A stretch of 64,000 nt of DNA from Bog-793 sp963803025. GTDB lineage: Bacteria > Actinomycetota > Acidimicrobiia > Acidimicrobiales > Bog-793. A model generated the notes under the pieces. It made no database searches, was not told the DNA's origin, and worked only from the letters and a program-made list of their open reading frames with translations. Shown in pieces: positions 53,186-63,294 of this stretch. The translations under genes and the position numbers were made by a program. How positions within the stretch are numbered: position 1 is the first letter of the stretch; each line of letters starts with the position of its first letter. The stretch spans positions 56,216 to 120,215 of the forward strand of contig CAWDKZ010000001.1 of the NCBI GenBank assembly GCA_963803025.1, in the 5' to 3' direction.

Positions 53186-54062
53186 CTACCGATGACCTCG
53201 TGATCGGCTCGTCGGCCGGGAGCCGTCCGCCTCCCGTGCCGACGCGACGGGCGCGACGAACCGCACGGCGATTCGCTCGCCGTCGACGAGACCGGCGGAC
53301 GCGCCGTCACCCGTGGCGTTCCCGCCGCCGGACAGTTCGATCACCGTCACGTCTCCCGGTCTGTCCTCGCCCACTCGCGCCGTTCCGGCTGTGGCGAGTC
53401 TCCGGGCGGACCAGGACGCGGTGTAGTCGCCCGGCGGTGGGACGACGAGCTCGGCGGGGACCGCGACCAAACCGTGCTTGGCGTCGACGGCCTGGCCGCG
53501 CACCTCGTGGTCTCGTCCGAGCAGGCGGCGTGCCTCGGCGAGGCGCGCCTGTTCGACGAGCGAGCGGATGAACGACGACGAGATGACCGTTTGCTCCTCG
53601 TCGTCGGTCACGAGGTCGATCGGGGTGACCGAGAAACCGAGGCGCGCGCCCATCGACTGGAGCAGGGCGACGTTCCCGCGGTGTCTGTGGCCGAACCGGA
53701 ACGTCGACCCGACGACGAGGGCGCGCACGCCGAGGCGGCCGACGAGCACGCTCTCGACGAAATCCTCGGCGCTCTGGGCGGCGCGGGTCGCGTCGAACTC
53801 GAGCACGACCACGGCGACGCCGCGCGCGCAGCAGCTCCAGCTTGTGGTCGAGCCCGGTGAGCAGTCGCGGCACCGCGTCCGGGCGCACGATCGTCATCGG
53901 GTGACGGTCGAAGGTGATGGCGACGCTTCCCAGCCCCGTCGCCGCGGCCTGGCGACGGGTCTCGTCGATCAGCCGTCGGTGCCCGACGTGGACGCCGTCG
54001 AAGGTGCCGATCGTCGCGACAACATCACCCTCGCGCTCGATTCTTCCGCGAGAAACGGCCAT
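53186..54062 (-). CDS. ribF: RibF-like FAD synthetase lacking the riboflavin-kinase motif, one frame break
   Basis: ATG 54062 reads MAVSRGRIEREG ... ATIGTFDGVHVGHRRLIDE, then AITFDRHPM, the nucleotidyltransferase motifs. One extra base in gcgcgcgcgg near 53822 shifts the frame; the text continues VVVLEFDATRAAQ ... LVVGSTFRFGHRHRGN and ISSSFIRSLVEQARL. The C-terminal part should be a flavokinase barrel with GxGRxLGFPTANL, but reads GQAVDAKHGLVAVPAEL and is short. The kinase step may be lost or done by another enzyme. The break sits in a CG run and may be a sequence error. Confidence 0.8.
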
Positions 54063-54073
54063 CGGATTCGACG

Positions 54074-55018
54074 CTACTCGGAGGGACGCGCGCTCCCGCC
54101 AGGTCCGCCCGGGGAAACGACGACGACAGGCTTCATCCGTTCAGTCGGAAACGCCTCGTAGACAGCAAGGAGTTCGCCGTTCTCGTCGAAGACGGCCCAC
54201 GGGCCCTCGCCCATCGCGCCGAGCAGCTGACGCGGCAGCACCCGGCCATGGGCGACCGTCTCCGCGACCGTCGCGACGGCGACGACGGACGGCAGATGCG
54301 CGACGAGCTCTCCCATCGGTCGCACGTCGCCGGCACCGAGCGCGCCGAGCGCCACCGCCTCGGCGGCGAGGAAGGTCCCGACCGCCGTGCGACGCAACGA
54401 CCGCAGGTGGGCGCCCCCGCCGAGCGCCGTTCCGAGGTCCGCCGCGAGGACGCGCACGTAGGTGCCCGAGGAGCAGTCGACCGCGATCGAGTAGACCGCC
54501 TGCTCGTCGGTCGCTTCGACGTCGAATCGGAAGACCTCGACCGGGCGCGGTTCCCTTTCCACCTCGACACCGGCGCGCGCGAGCTCGTGCAGGCGCCGTC
54601 CGGCAACCTTCACCGCCGAGAACATCGGCGGGATCTGGAGGATCCTGCCGGTCAGCTTCGCCGCGGTGGCACGGACGTCGTCGAGCGTGACCGCCGCCAT
54701 GTCGAAGGTCCCCGTCACCGTCCCGGAGGCGTCGAGCGTCGAGGTCGAGGTTCCCAGCACGACCTCGCCGGCGTAGGACTTGGGAAGCGAGCTCGCGAAG
54801 CGCAACAGTCGGGTCGCCCGCCCGAGCCCGAGCACGAGGACACCGGTCGCGTCCGGGTCGAGCGTTCCCGCGTGCCCGCAGCGACGCTCGCCGAGAACCG
54901 CCCGGACCTTGGCGACGACGTCGTGCGAGGTCCAGCCGCTCGGCTTGTCGACGACGACGACCCCCTCGGGACCCCCCCGTTTCCCGGTCGGCCGCTGCGC
55001 CGCGCCCTCGGCGGTCAG
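54074..55018 (-). CDS. truB: tRNA pseudouridine-55 synthase, CTG start
   Basis: Makes pseudouridine 55 in the T-loop. A 314-residue protein: VVVDKPSGWTSHDVV, the catalytic Asp in CGHAGTLDPDATGVL, KSYAGEVVLG, and a C-terminal PUA-like part. The first in-frame start before the essential N-terminal motif is CTG 55018 in a CTGA overlap with rbfA, preceded by ggggaggaat, a strong ribosome-binding site. Confidence 0.9.
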   Translation of the reverse strand: MTAEGAAQRPTGKRGGPEGVVVVDKPSGWTSHDVVAKVRAVLGERRCGHAGTLDPDATGVLVLGLGRATRLLRFASSLPKSYAGEVVLGTSTSTLDASGTVTGTFDMAAVTLDDVRATAAKLTGRILQIPPMFSAVKVAGRRLHELARAGVEVEREPRPVEVFRFDVEATDEQAVYSIAVDCSSGTYVRVLAADLGTALGGGAHLRSLRRTAVGTFLAAEAVALGALGAGDVRPMGELVAHLPSVVAVATVAETVAHGRVLPRQLLGAMGEGPWAVFDENGELLAVYEAFPTERMKPVVVVSPGGPGGSARPSE

Positions 55019-55404
55019 GATTCCTCCCCGGGTGCGACGTCGCCCGACTCGGTGCCGGCACGCGCGTGCCGCAGCACCTCCTCGATCCGGTCGCCCTCGA
55101 CGATCGCCGGGTCGACGGCGAAGCTCAGCGCCGGCGTGCGCTTCAGCCGCGCCTGGGAAGCGATGGCCCGCTGCAGCCCGCGCCGGCGCTCCTCGAGCGC
55201 GCCGGCCGCGTCCGCGCTGAGCGAGGCGAGATAGACGACGGCGTGGCGCAGGTCCGCTTCGCAGGCGACGTCGGTGATCGTCACGAGGGCGAGCCGTTCG
55301 TCGGCGTCGACGAGCCGTTCGATCTCCTCGGCGAGCACCTCGTGGACGAGCGCGTTCACCCGGGCGAGGCGTGGGTAGGGTCGCACGGGACCACGGCGGC
55401 GCAT
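55015..55404 (-). CDS. rbfA: Ribosome-binding factor A
   Basis: Acts in 16S rRNA maturation. A 129-residue protein with a KH-like fold (RVNALVHEVLAEEIERL, VTITDVACEADLRHAVVYLA, LKRTPALSFAVD). Normal length. It lies 55 bp behind infB and overlaps truB. Confidence 0.9.
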   Translation of the reverse strand: MRRRGPVRPYPRLARVNALVHEVLAEEIERLVDADERLALVTITDVACEADLRHAVVYLASLSADAAGALEERRRGLQRAIASQARLKRTPALSFAVDPAIVEGDRIEEVLRHARAGTESGDVAPGEES

Positions 55405-55459
55405 CCTCGTCGTTCTCCTGTCTTCCGCCCCACCGTCCCGGTGGGGCGGCGATCATCGA

Positions 55460-58134
55460 TCAGGTTCTCGGGATCTCGCGTTCCTCGTAGGTCTCGATGA
55501 TGTCGCCCTGGCGCAGGTCCTGGAAGTCGGTGAGCCCGATGCCGCACTCGAAGCCGGACTGCACCTCGCGTGCGTCGTCCTTGAAGCGGCGCAACGAGCT
55601 GATCGCGCCCTTCCAGATGACCGTGCCCTCGCGCAGGAAGCGGACCTTGGAGCCCCGGGTGATCGTCCCGTTGAGGACGTAGCAGCCGGCGACGGCGCCG
55701 ACACGGGGGACGCGGAAAACCTCGCGCACCTCGGCCTCTCCCGTCACGATCTCCTCGTAGACCGGCGCGAGCATGCCGACCATCGCCGCCTCGATGTCCT
55801 CCACGAGCTTGTAGATGATCTCGTAGGTGCGGATCTCGACGCCGTGGGTCTCGGCGAGCTCCCGCGCGGGCGGTCGGGGCGGACATTGAAGCCGATGATC
55901 GTCGCCGTCGCCGCCACGGCGAGCTGCACGTCGTACTCGGTGATGCCGCCCACCGCGCGGTGGACGAAGGCGACCTTCACGTCCTCGCGCTCGAGCCGGC
56001 GCAGGCTCTCGGTCACTGCCTCGAGCGAACCCTGCACGTCGGCTTTCAACACGAGGTTCAGCGTCGTCGTCTCCCCGCGCTGGATCTGCTCGAAGATGTC
56101 CTCGAGCTTGGCGCCCGAGGCCGGGGCCGAGGGCGAGGGCGCGTACCCGGCGTAGCGCTGGCGCTGCTCGCGGGCCTCGCCGATCGTGCGGGCGATGCCG
56201 AGATCCCCGGTCGAACGCAACTCGTCGCCGGCGGTCGCCGGCTCCGAGAGCCCGAGCACCTGGGCGGGCATCGAGGGCAGCGCCTCCTTCACCTGGTCGC
56301 CGTGCTCGTCGATGAGGGCACGCACCTTGCCCCAGGCCGGGCCGGCGACGATCGTGTCCCCGACGCGCAAGGTCCCGGACTGGATGATGACGGTCGCCAC
56401 CGGGCCGCGGCCGACGTCGAGATTCGCCTCGAGCACGACGCCGCGTGCCGGGGCCTCGGGGCTCGCCCTCAGCTCGAGGACCTCGGAGAGCACGGAGATC
56501 TGGTCGAGCAGGTCGTCGATGCCGAGGCCCTGCAGGGCCGACACCTCGACGGTGATCGTGTCCCCGCCCCAGACCTCGGGAACCAGACCCTGCTCGGAGA
56601 GCTGCTGGAGGACCCGGTTGGTGTCCGCCCCCTCCTTGTCGATCTTGTTCACCGCCACGATGATCGGCACCCCGGCCGACTTGGCGTGGTTGATCGCCTC
56701 GACCGTCTGGGGCATGACGCCGTCGTCCGCCGCAACGACGAGCACGACGATGTCGGTCACCTGCGCGCCCCGGGCGCGCATCGCGGTGAAGGCCTCGTGC
56801 CCGGGCGTGTCGATGAAGGTGACCTGCTGGCCGTCGCGTTCGACCTGGTAGGCGCCGATGTGCTGGGTGATGCCGCCGGCCTCGGCTTCGACGACGTTCG
56901 TCTTGCGAATGCGGTCGAGCAGGAGCGTCTTGCCGTGGTCGACGTGACCCATCACGGTCACGATCGGCGGGCGGGGACGCAGCGTCGCCGAGTCGACCTC
57001 CGCCGCCTCGTCGGCGAAAAAGCGCGCCTGCAGCGCGGCCTCCTGCTCCTCGCCGGGGTCGACGAGGGCCACCCGGGCACCGATCTCGGCCGCGAACAGC
57101 TCGATCATGTCGTCCGAGAGCGACTGGGTCGCCGTCACGACCTCGCCCTGGAGGAACAGGTAGCGGATGACGTCGCCGGCAGAGCGATTGAGCTTCGGCC
57201 CGAGCTCCTGGGGGGTGCTGCCCCGCTCGATGATGACCTCGTGGTCCGGCACGGGCGCGTTCGAGGGGACGTACGTCGCGACCTGGATCGGCTCGAGTTC
57301 CTCGACGTTGCGGCGACGCCGCTGCGTCCGCCGTTGAGGCGCGCGCGACCGTCCTCCGGGTCCCCCGCGGGTGCCTCCCGCCGGCGGTCCGCCGGCTCCT
57401 GGGGAGCGTCCCTGGCCGAGGCCCCCACCGGGGCGGCCGCCGTAGCTGCCGGGGCGACCGCCACCGCCGAGACCACGCGGCGCCGAACGGGCGCCGAATC
57501 CTCCGCCGCGCGTCCCGCCGGCGGACGCGGGACGTGAGCCAGGCGGCGAACCCGACGATCCCATGCCCGGTGGGGGTGGGATGGGTCGACGCGCCGCCAA
57601 GCGGGGAGGACCAGGCGGGGGCGGGATCGGCTTGCCGGTCGCACTCGTGAGGGGACGGCGCGCCGGGGGCGCGGGCGGCACGGCGGCACGCGCCGGAGCC
57701 GGGTGGTACGGGGCGGCCTCGCGGGACACGGCGGGCCGGTTCGGCGTCGTCGGGCGCGCCGCCGGGACGGGCGGCGCCTCACCGAGCTCGGAAGCGGGGC
57801 GGCTGCGCACGACGCGGTGGATCTCGGCCACCGGCGTGGGCGCGGGCTCCGGGACGGGCTCGGGGGCCGGCTCCACGACGGGAGCACGTCGCGCCACCGG
57901 GGCGGACTTCACCGGCTTGGGCGCAGGCTCCGCGACGGGCTCGGGGGCGGGCTGGGCCTCGCGGATCAGACCCTCGCGCTCGGCCTTGCGCCGGACACGG
58001 TCTGCTTGCGCGTCCTCGATCGACGACGAGTGGCTCTTCACGCCGATGCCGAGCGACAAGGAGAGGTCGAGCGCCTCCTTGTTGGTGAGGCCGAGCTCTC
58101 GCGCGAGCTCGTAGACGCGGATCTTCCTAGCCAA
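55460..58134 (-). CDS. infB: Translation initiation factor IF-2, one frame break
   Basis: About 891 residues. N-terminal IF2-N domain (KIRVYELARELGLTNKEALD), a long Pro/Ala/Gly-rich linker, a second IF2N-like segment, then the GTPase: GHVDHGKT, DTPGHEAFTAMRARG and NKIDKE. Domains II-IV follow. One base is missing near 55870 in gcgcgggcggtcg, after IIGFNVRPDR; the rest continues as EDIEAAMVGMLAPVYEEIV to EREIPRT. As the gene is essential, the break is likely a sequence error. Confidence 0.93.
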
Positions 58135-58173
58135 GTTCTTGACAGCCCCTTTTCACTGCGCAGCTGACGCGCC

Positions 58174-58294
58174 CTACCTTCGGCGCGCGACGCCCCATCC
58201 ATCCTGGCACACGACGACCCGAGCCGTGCCCGGCGACCTGCCCGTCAACTTCGCCAGAGCGGGCCGACGGCCCAGGACGCGTGCCGGCAGACCG
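58174..58294 (-). other. Short ORF in the YlxR/RnpM position
   Basis: Between nusA and infB most bacteria have rnpM (ylxR). Here a 40-codon frame ends at TAG 58174 and reads PARVLGRRPALAKLTGRSPG, loosely like the YlxR start but without the zinc-type Cys. It is probably a remnant or a chance frame. Confidence 0.3.
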
Positions 58295-59641
58295 CTACGA
58301 GGCTCCACCCGGCGTGTCGTCGGTCGACGCGGGAACCCCGGCGGCGGCGTCATCGGCGACGGCTTTCTCGAGGACGGCTTCGTCCGCCGCAACCCCGGCG
58401 GCGGCATCGACGACCTCTTGTTCGACGGCGACGACCGCTGCCGCGTCGACCGGGGTCTCAGCGGCGACGGCCGACTCGGGCTCGCCTCCACCGGCGGGCG
58501 CGGCCGGCACCGACGCCTGCGATCCCTCGGGTCCGCCACCCTGGGCCCATTCGGCCATGGAGACCGGGGCTCCCCCGCCGGCCGGCTGGAAGACCATCTC
58601 CCCGGACTCGTTCCGCAGCCATTCGCCCTCGGCCCAGTCGACCGGGGCCACGCCGCTCTCCTCCTCGGCGAGCTGGGTCTCGCTCTTGATGTCGATCCGC
58701 CATCCGGTGAGGCGGGCCGCGAGGCGGGCATTCTGGCCCTCCTTGCCGATCGCGAGCGACAGCTGGAAGTCGTGGACGACGACCGTCGCGGTCCCCGTCC
58801 CCTCGTCGAGGCGCACCTCTTTCACCCGCGCCGGTTGCAGGGCACGGGCGACGAACTCGGTCGGGTCGTCGGAGTACGGGACGATGTCGACCTTCTCGCC
58901 CCGCAGCTCGTTCGTCACCATCCGGACGCGGGCCCCCCGCGCGCCGACGCAGGCCCCGACGGGGTCGACGTTGGCGTCGTTCGACCACACGGCGATCTTC
59001 GTGCGGTGCCCCGGTTCTCGGGCGCACGCCTTGATCTCGACGACGCCGTTCGAGATCTCCGGGACCTCGAGCTCAAAGAGCCGCTTGATGAGGCCGGGGT
59101 GGCTGCGCGAAACGACGATCTGGGGCCCCTTCGAGGTCTTGCGGACCTCGACGATGTAGGCCTTCAAGCGCGCCGCGTGGTCGTAGCGCTCGTAGGGGAC
59201 CTGCTCGGCCTGGGGCAGCAAGGCCTCGACCTTGCCGAGGTCGAGCAGCGTGTAGCGGTTGTCGCTCTGCTGGATGATCCCGGTCACGATGTCGCCCTCG
59301 CGCCCGGCATACTCCTCGTACTTGAGGTCGCGCTCGGCTTCGCGGATCCGCTGCAGGATGACCTGCTTGGCGGCCTGGGCGGCGATCCGCCCGAAGTCGT
59401 TCGGCGTGTCGTCCCACTCGCGCACGACGTTGCCGTCCTCGTCGAGTTCCTGCCCGTAGACGCGGATCTCGCCGGAGTCCGAATCGATCGTGACGAAGGC
59501 CTCCTCGGCGGCGTCCGGTTGGCGCTTGTACGCCGCGACGAGCGCGTTGGCGAGCGCCTCGAGGAGCGTCTCGACGGCGATGCCCTTGTCCCGCGCGATC
59601 TGTTGGAGCGCGTCGAGGAACTCGAAGTTCGTCGTGCTCAT
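58295..59641 (-). CDS. nusA: Transcription factor NusA
   Basis: A 448-residue elongation/termination factor. The N-terminal domain binds polymerase (MSTTNFEFLDALQQIARDKG). An S1 domain (EGDIVTGIIQQSDNRYTLLDLG) and two KH domains (VGARGARVRMVTNELRGEK; IGKEGQNARLAARLTGW) follow. The C-terminal 110 residues are acidic and Ala-rich, without the usual repeat. It overlaps rimP by 4 bp (ATGA). Confidence 0.93.
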   Translation of the reverse strand: MSTTNFEFLDALQQIARDKGIAVETLLEALANALVAAYKRQPDAAEEAFVTIDSDSGEIRVYGQELDEDGNVVREWDDTPNDFGRIAAQAAKQVILQRIREAERDLKYEEYAGREGDIVTGIIQQSDNRYTLLDLGKVEALLPQAEQVPYERYDHAARLKAYIVEVRKTSKGPQIVVSRSHPGLIKRLFELEVPEISNGVVEIKACAREPGHRTKIAVWSNDANVDPVGACVGARGARVRMVTNELRGEKVDIVPYSDDPTEFVARALQPARVKEVRLDEGTGTATVVVHDFQLSLAIGKEGQNARLAARLTGWRIDIKSETQLAEEESGVAPVDWAEGEWLRNESGEMVFQPAGGGAPVSMAEWAQGGGPEGSQASVPAAPAGGGEPESAVAAETPVDAAAVVAVEQEVVDAAAGVAADEAVLEKAVADDAAAGVPASTDDTPGGAS

Positions 59642-60198
59642 GACGCCTCGCTCCGCGTCGTCATCGCCGAGTCGTCCGGCACGCGCCGTCCGGCGAGGGC
59701 GGCGCGCCAGTCAAAGACCGTGTGGGCGCGGTCGATCGCCGCATACGAGATGCGGTGCTCCGCGCCCTCGTCGTCGACGACGGCGATCGAGTCCTCGTCG
59801 ACGGCACGCAACGCGCCCTCGAACCGCCGGGCGCCGGGCGTGCCCGCGACCGTCCGGATCGCGACGCGGCTGCCGATCGCCTTGGCGAAGTGCGCCTGCC
59901 GGCGCAGGCGACGCTCGACGCCGGGACTCGAGACCTCGAGCTCGTAACGGCCGGCGGGCGTGAGGTCGGCCCGTCCGTCGAACAGCGCCGAGATCGCCCG
60001 GGACACCCCGACGAGGTCGTCGAGATCGAGGCCGCCGTCGCGCTCGACGGTCACCCGCAGGACGCCGCCGGCCGATTCGACGTCGACGAGCTCACATCGG
60101 CAGGACGCGACGACGGCCACGAGGGCGCGCTCGAGCTCGTCGGTGGGATCCACCGCCGATCGCGTCCTCCCCGCAACGTCCGCTTGCCCTGTCGCCAT
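59638..60198 (-). CDS. rimP: Ribosome maturation factor RimP
   Basis: Needed for 30S assembly. A 186-residue protein with an N-terminal alpha/beta domain (ELVDVESAGGVLRVTVERDGGLDLDDLVGVSRAI) and the conserved LEVSSPGVERRLRRQAHF, then an SH3-like barrel. It heads the operon rimP-nusA-infB-rbfA-truB-ribF-def-fmt-rpe-hisG. Confidence 0.92.
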   Translation of the reverse strand: MATGQADVAGRTRSAVDPTDELERALVAVVASCRCELVDVESAGGVLRVTVERDGGLDLDDLVGVSRAISALFDGRADLTPAGRYELEVSSPGVERRLRRQAHFAKAIGSRVAIRTVAGTPGARRFEGALRAVDEDSIAVVDDEGAEHRISYAAIDRAHTVFDWRAALAGRRVPDDSAMTTRSEAS

Positions 60199-60241
60199 CG
60201 TCCCCGCTGTCGTCGTCGATTCCCACGGACCACCGAACTAC

Positions 60242-60278
60242 TCCGAAAAACAAGAACGTGGGCGCGGAGCCCACGTTC
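60242..60278 (-). terminator. Intrinsic terminator/attenuator in the rimP leader
   Basis: On the minus strand GAACGTGGGC pairs with GCCCACGTTC around a five-base loop, followed by TTGTTTTT. The hairpin lies between the promoter at about 60315 and the rimP start at 60198, so it is an attenuator in the leader rather than the end of another gene. Confidence 0.7.
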
Positions 60279-60312
60279 AGACCAACCTTCCGTTCGACAA
60301 ACCGCTGGGCAA

Positions 60313-60318
60313 AGTATA
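60313..60318 (-). promoter_or_regulatory. Extended -10 promoter of the rimP-nusA operon
   Basis: On the minus strand TGCTATACT gives an extended -10 (TGn plus TATACT). Transcription would start near 60306. The -35 (GGTTCC) is weak, which fits an extended -10 promoter. Confidence 0.55.
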
Positions 60319-60509
60319 GCAACCGGACCGTCGCCGGAACCCGGCCGATTGGGACCCGTTCGGGCGGTCGTGACGCGCTCTCGTCTGGCGGCCAGCGCGA
60401 CAAGGCGGTAGAAGAAACGGTACGGCGCCCATCGATGCTGGCGTGAGATCGGGCGGGACCACTCGGCAACCGCAGCCGGGTCGCAGGACCCTCCAACGGG
60501 GGACGGGAG

Positions 60510-62111
60510 ATGCATAGGGAAGCATCGGTGGGCGGGAACGGAAAAGACGACGCCTCCGTGTCGCTCGGGACTTGCTGCCACGCAAGCACCGATCCCGGGA
60601 ACGAGGCCCTCGGGGAGTGCAGCGCCGACCGGCGAGTGGGAGTCGGGGCGCTCGCCGACGCGATCGTCGGACTTGTCGCCTCCTCGCTCGCGCCCGAGCG
60701 GGATGAGCGACCCGTCGTCTACGCCTTGTCCCGGCACGAGCTCGTCCTGGTCTCCGACAAGGGCATCCGCCTCCACCCGCCACTCGGCGACGGCACGCTG
60801 CGCTCAAGTTGGACCCTTCCCTACGGATCCGAGGCGCGCCCGTCGCCTGCCGACGGCACAGCCGAGGTCCTCGACGTATGTCTCGTCACCGTGCCGAACG
60901 AACACGGAACGGCGCTGTTCATCGACGTCGTCGCCGCGCAGTGCGCTGCCGTCGTCGGACCCGTCGATGACGTCGCGCCCGTCCTCGACACCCTGATCCG
61001 ATCCGCCTCGGCGTCCCGGAGCCGTCAGGCGCCACTCCTCATCGTCGGCGATCTCGGCCCGCCGCGCGCCCCTCGCGTCGCCACGATCGCCGACGCCTTC
61101 GGCGCTCTCGCCGAGTCGACAGACCCGATCGTTGTCTTCGCCGGCACGCTGTTGGCGGATGAAGACCTCGAACGGCTCGTCGCCGCCGTCCACCGCCACC
61201 GGGCATCGGCAGTCGTCGTCGTCACGCCGCACACGACGGCGCGAGCGGTCCTCGTCGCCGGGAGGCGGGATCGCTGCGCCGTCTACGTGCGAGCCCCAGA
61301 GCCACCGAGGGTCCCGGCGTCGGCCTCATCGGCCCGCGTCCTTTCCGACGCGTTGCCGGGACGCCCCGGCGGCACCGGTCCGATCGAGGTCGCCGTCCTC
61401 GGCCCGGTCGAGATCCGCGGCGCGGCGATCCCCCTCGGACGGCATCCGAGGCTCACCGAGCTCGTCGTCTATCTGGCGATGCACCCCGAGGGGGCGACGA
61501 CTCCGGCGTGGGAGACCGCCCTGTGGCCCGAGCGGCGCATGCCGCCTCAGACGATCGCCAACCGACTCTCCGAGGCCCGCCGGGCGCTCGGCTTCTCGTC
61601 CGACGGCCGACCGCGCCTGCGCAAGTCGGGCGAGCGCCACCTCATCGCCGACGTAAGAACCGATTGGGAACGATTCCAGGCGCTCGCCCGCCGCCCGAGC
61701 GACCCCGCGGCGTGGCGCGAAGCACTGGAACTCGTGCGTGGTCGGCCCTTCTGCGATCTCCACCAGGGACAATGGACCGCGCTCGAGGGCTTCGCCGTCG
61801 AGATCGAGCACGCCGTCGTCGAGTGCGCGCTCGGTCTCGGTGGGCTCGCGCTCGACGCCGGGCGCCCGGACGACGCCATGTGGGCGGCACAGCGGGCCCT
61901 GCGGGCCACACCGTGGGACGAGCGACTCCACCGACTGCTCATGGAGTCCGCCGACGCGGCGGGAGACCGGGCCGGGGTCGAGGCGACGCTCCGCCACCTC
62001 GCGCTCGTCCTCGAGATCGACGGCGATCCCCTGCGCGGCGTGCACCCCGAGACGGCGGCGCTCTACGCGCGCCTTTCCGGCCGCGCCCCGCTGATGAGCC
62101 GCTCGGGCTGA
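60510..62111 (+). CDS. BTAD-domain (SARP-like) regulator
   Basis: A 533-residue protein. The N-terminal 290 residues are of an unassigned alpha/beta type (LLIVGDLGPPR ... SAVVVVTPHTTARAV). Then come an OmpR-like winged helix (IEVAVLGPVEIRGAAIPLGRHPRLTELVVYLA) and a bacterial transcriptional activator domain of TPR helices (WERFQALARRPSDPAAWREAL... LGGLALDAGRPDDAMWAAQRAL). This is the C-terminal half of the large SARP/BTAD regulators found in actinobacteria. It starts at ATG 60510, divergent from rimP. Confidence 0.75.
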   Translation: MHREASVGGNGKDDASVSLGTCCHASTDPGNEALGECSADRRVGVGALADAIVGLVASSLAPERDERPVVYALSRHELVLVSDKGIRLHPPLGDGTLRSSWTLPYGSEARPSPADGTAEVLDVCLVTVPNEHGTALFIDVVAAQCAAVVGPVDDVAPVLDTLIRSASASRSRQAPLLIVGDLGPPRAPRVATIADAFGALAESTDPIVVFAGTLLADEDLERLVAAVHRHRASAVVVVTPHTTARAVLVAGRRDRCAVYVRAPEPPRVPASASSARVLSDALPGRPGGTGPIEVAVLGPVEIRGAAIPLGRHPRLTELVVYLAMHPEGATTPAWETALWPERRMPPQTIANRLSEARRALGFSSDGRPRLRKSGERHLIADVRTDWERFQALARRPSDPAAWREALELVRGRPFCDLHQGQWTALEGFAVEIEHAVVECALGLGGLALDAGRPDDAMWAAQRALRATPWDERLHRLLMESADAAGDRAGVEATLRHLALVLEIDGDPLRGVHPETAALYARLSGRAPLMSRSG

Positions 62112-62323
62112 CCAAGGCTTCCCGAGCCGCGAGAGGCCCTGGGGCACGGCAACCGGCAGGCAACGCTCGCCGTCCTGGGAGTCTTTTCAGGGGGAACTCG
62201 CGTCGACGACCGCGGACACGGCTGGCGCCCGAGACAGTGTCACGCATTTGGTTGCACGGAGATAGCATCTTGTCGTCATCGAATCTCGATCACCCGGAAT
62301 CCTCAGGGGGAAAGTGGTGCTAC

Positions 62324-63019
62324 ATGCTCAAGGTTCCATCGTCTGACGTCCGGGGCAGGGTGAGGCGCGCGGGGTTCGTCGCAATCGCCGCCCTCTGTGC
62401 TACCGCACTGCTGGCCGGCACGGCATCGGCCTCGTCAATCGCCGCGAAGAAACCGAAGCCGAAGCCGCCGTCCTCGTCGTCTCTGAAGACGATCGCGAAC
62501 TCGCTGAAGGCCAACGAAAACGCGACCTTCAGCGCCGCCTACAACGTCACAACGCCGAGCGTCAAGGGACCCCTGAGCTTCGCCTTCGCGCAGAAGTCAC
62601 CGAACTTCCAGTTGATCTTCAAAGAAGCAGGGGTTTCGGTCACCTTCGTGAAGCTCGGATCGAAGGCCTACGGCTGCGAAGCGACGGCGGCTGGGTCCTT
62701 CTGTGCCGTGGAGACGACCTCGACTGTGAGCTCCGACCTCGGCTTTTTCGAGCCGAGTCTGGTGCTGCCAAAGATCGAGGCCATGGAATCGGGGGCAACC
62801 GGGGTCGTGACGACCTCGAAGACCTTTGCCGGTCAACCCTCGACGTGCGTCTCCGCCAGCTACGGCGGGACGAAGGGGACCTACTGCGTGACCAACAAGG
62901 GCATCCTCGCCTACGCCGGGGCGAGCGGGGTAAGCGTGACGCTCGTTGCCTACTCGAGCTCACCGCCCGCGAGCGACTTCCAGCTCCCCGCCGGAGCGAA
63001 GATCGAGTCGGCGCCGTAG
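62324..63019 (+). CDS. Secreted hypothetical protein
   Basis: A 231-residue protein from ATG 62324 after cctcagggggaaag. Signal peptide near 11-36 (RAGFVAIAALCATALLAGTASA), then a Lys/Pro/Ser-rich stretch and a beta-rich domain with four Cys (YGCEATAAGSFCAVE; STCVSASYGGTKGTYC) that probably form disulfides. The family is not recognised. A longer frame running through the BTAD gene is discarded. Confidence 0.65.
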   Translation: MLKVPSSDVRGRVRRAGFVAIAALCATALLAGTASASSIAAKKPKPKPPSSSSLKTIANSLKANENATFSAAYNVTTPSVKGPLSFAFAQKSPNFQLIFKEAGVSVTFVKLGSKAYGCEATAAGSFCAVETTSTVSSDLGFFEPSLVLPKIEAMESGATGVVTTSKTFAGQPSTCVSASYGGTKGTYCVTNKGILAYAGASGVSVTLVAYSSSPPASDFQLPAGAKIESAP

Positions 63020-63294
63020 CCGAATGACGGCGTGTGCCGTCCTCACGCAACACAGAGGATCCGGCCGGTGGAAGCCGGCCGGATCCCGCGTCTGGGGAGG
63101 TTTGCGCACAGCCGCGACAGCCAACCAAGCGGCGCTGTGGTCGCCGTGACGCGGGCTGACGCGCGAGCCAACGCAACCGGTGTCACGGCAATGCACTCAC
63201 TCACGCTCGTTGCTAGATCGATGGACGCCCCCGGGCTCCACCAGTAGTGTCCGCAACGCCGGTCCTCCGGCGTTGGGCGACGAAGGAGGAGACC

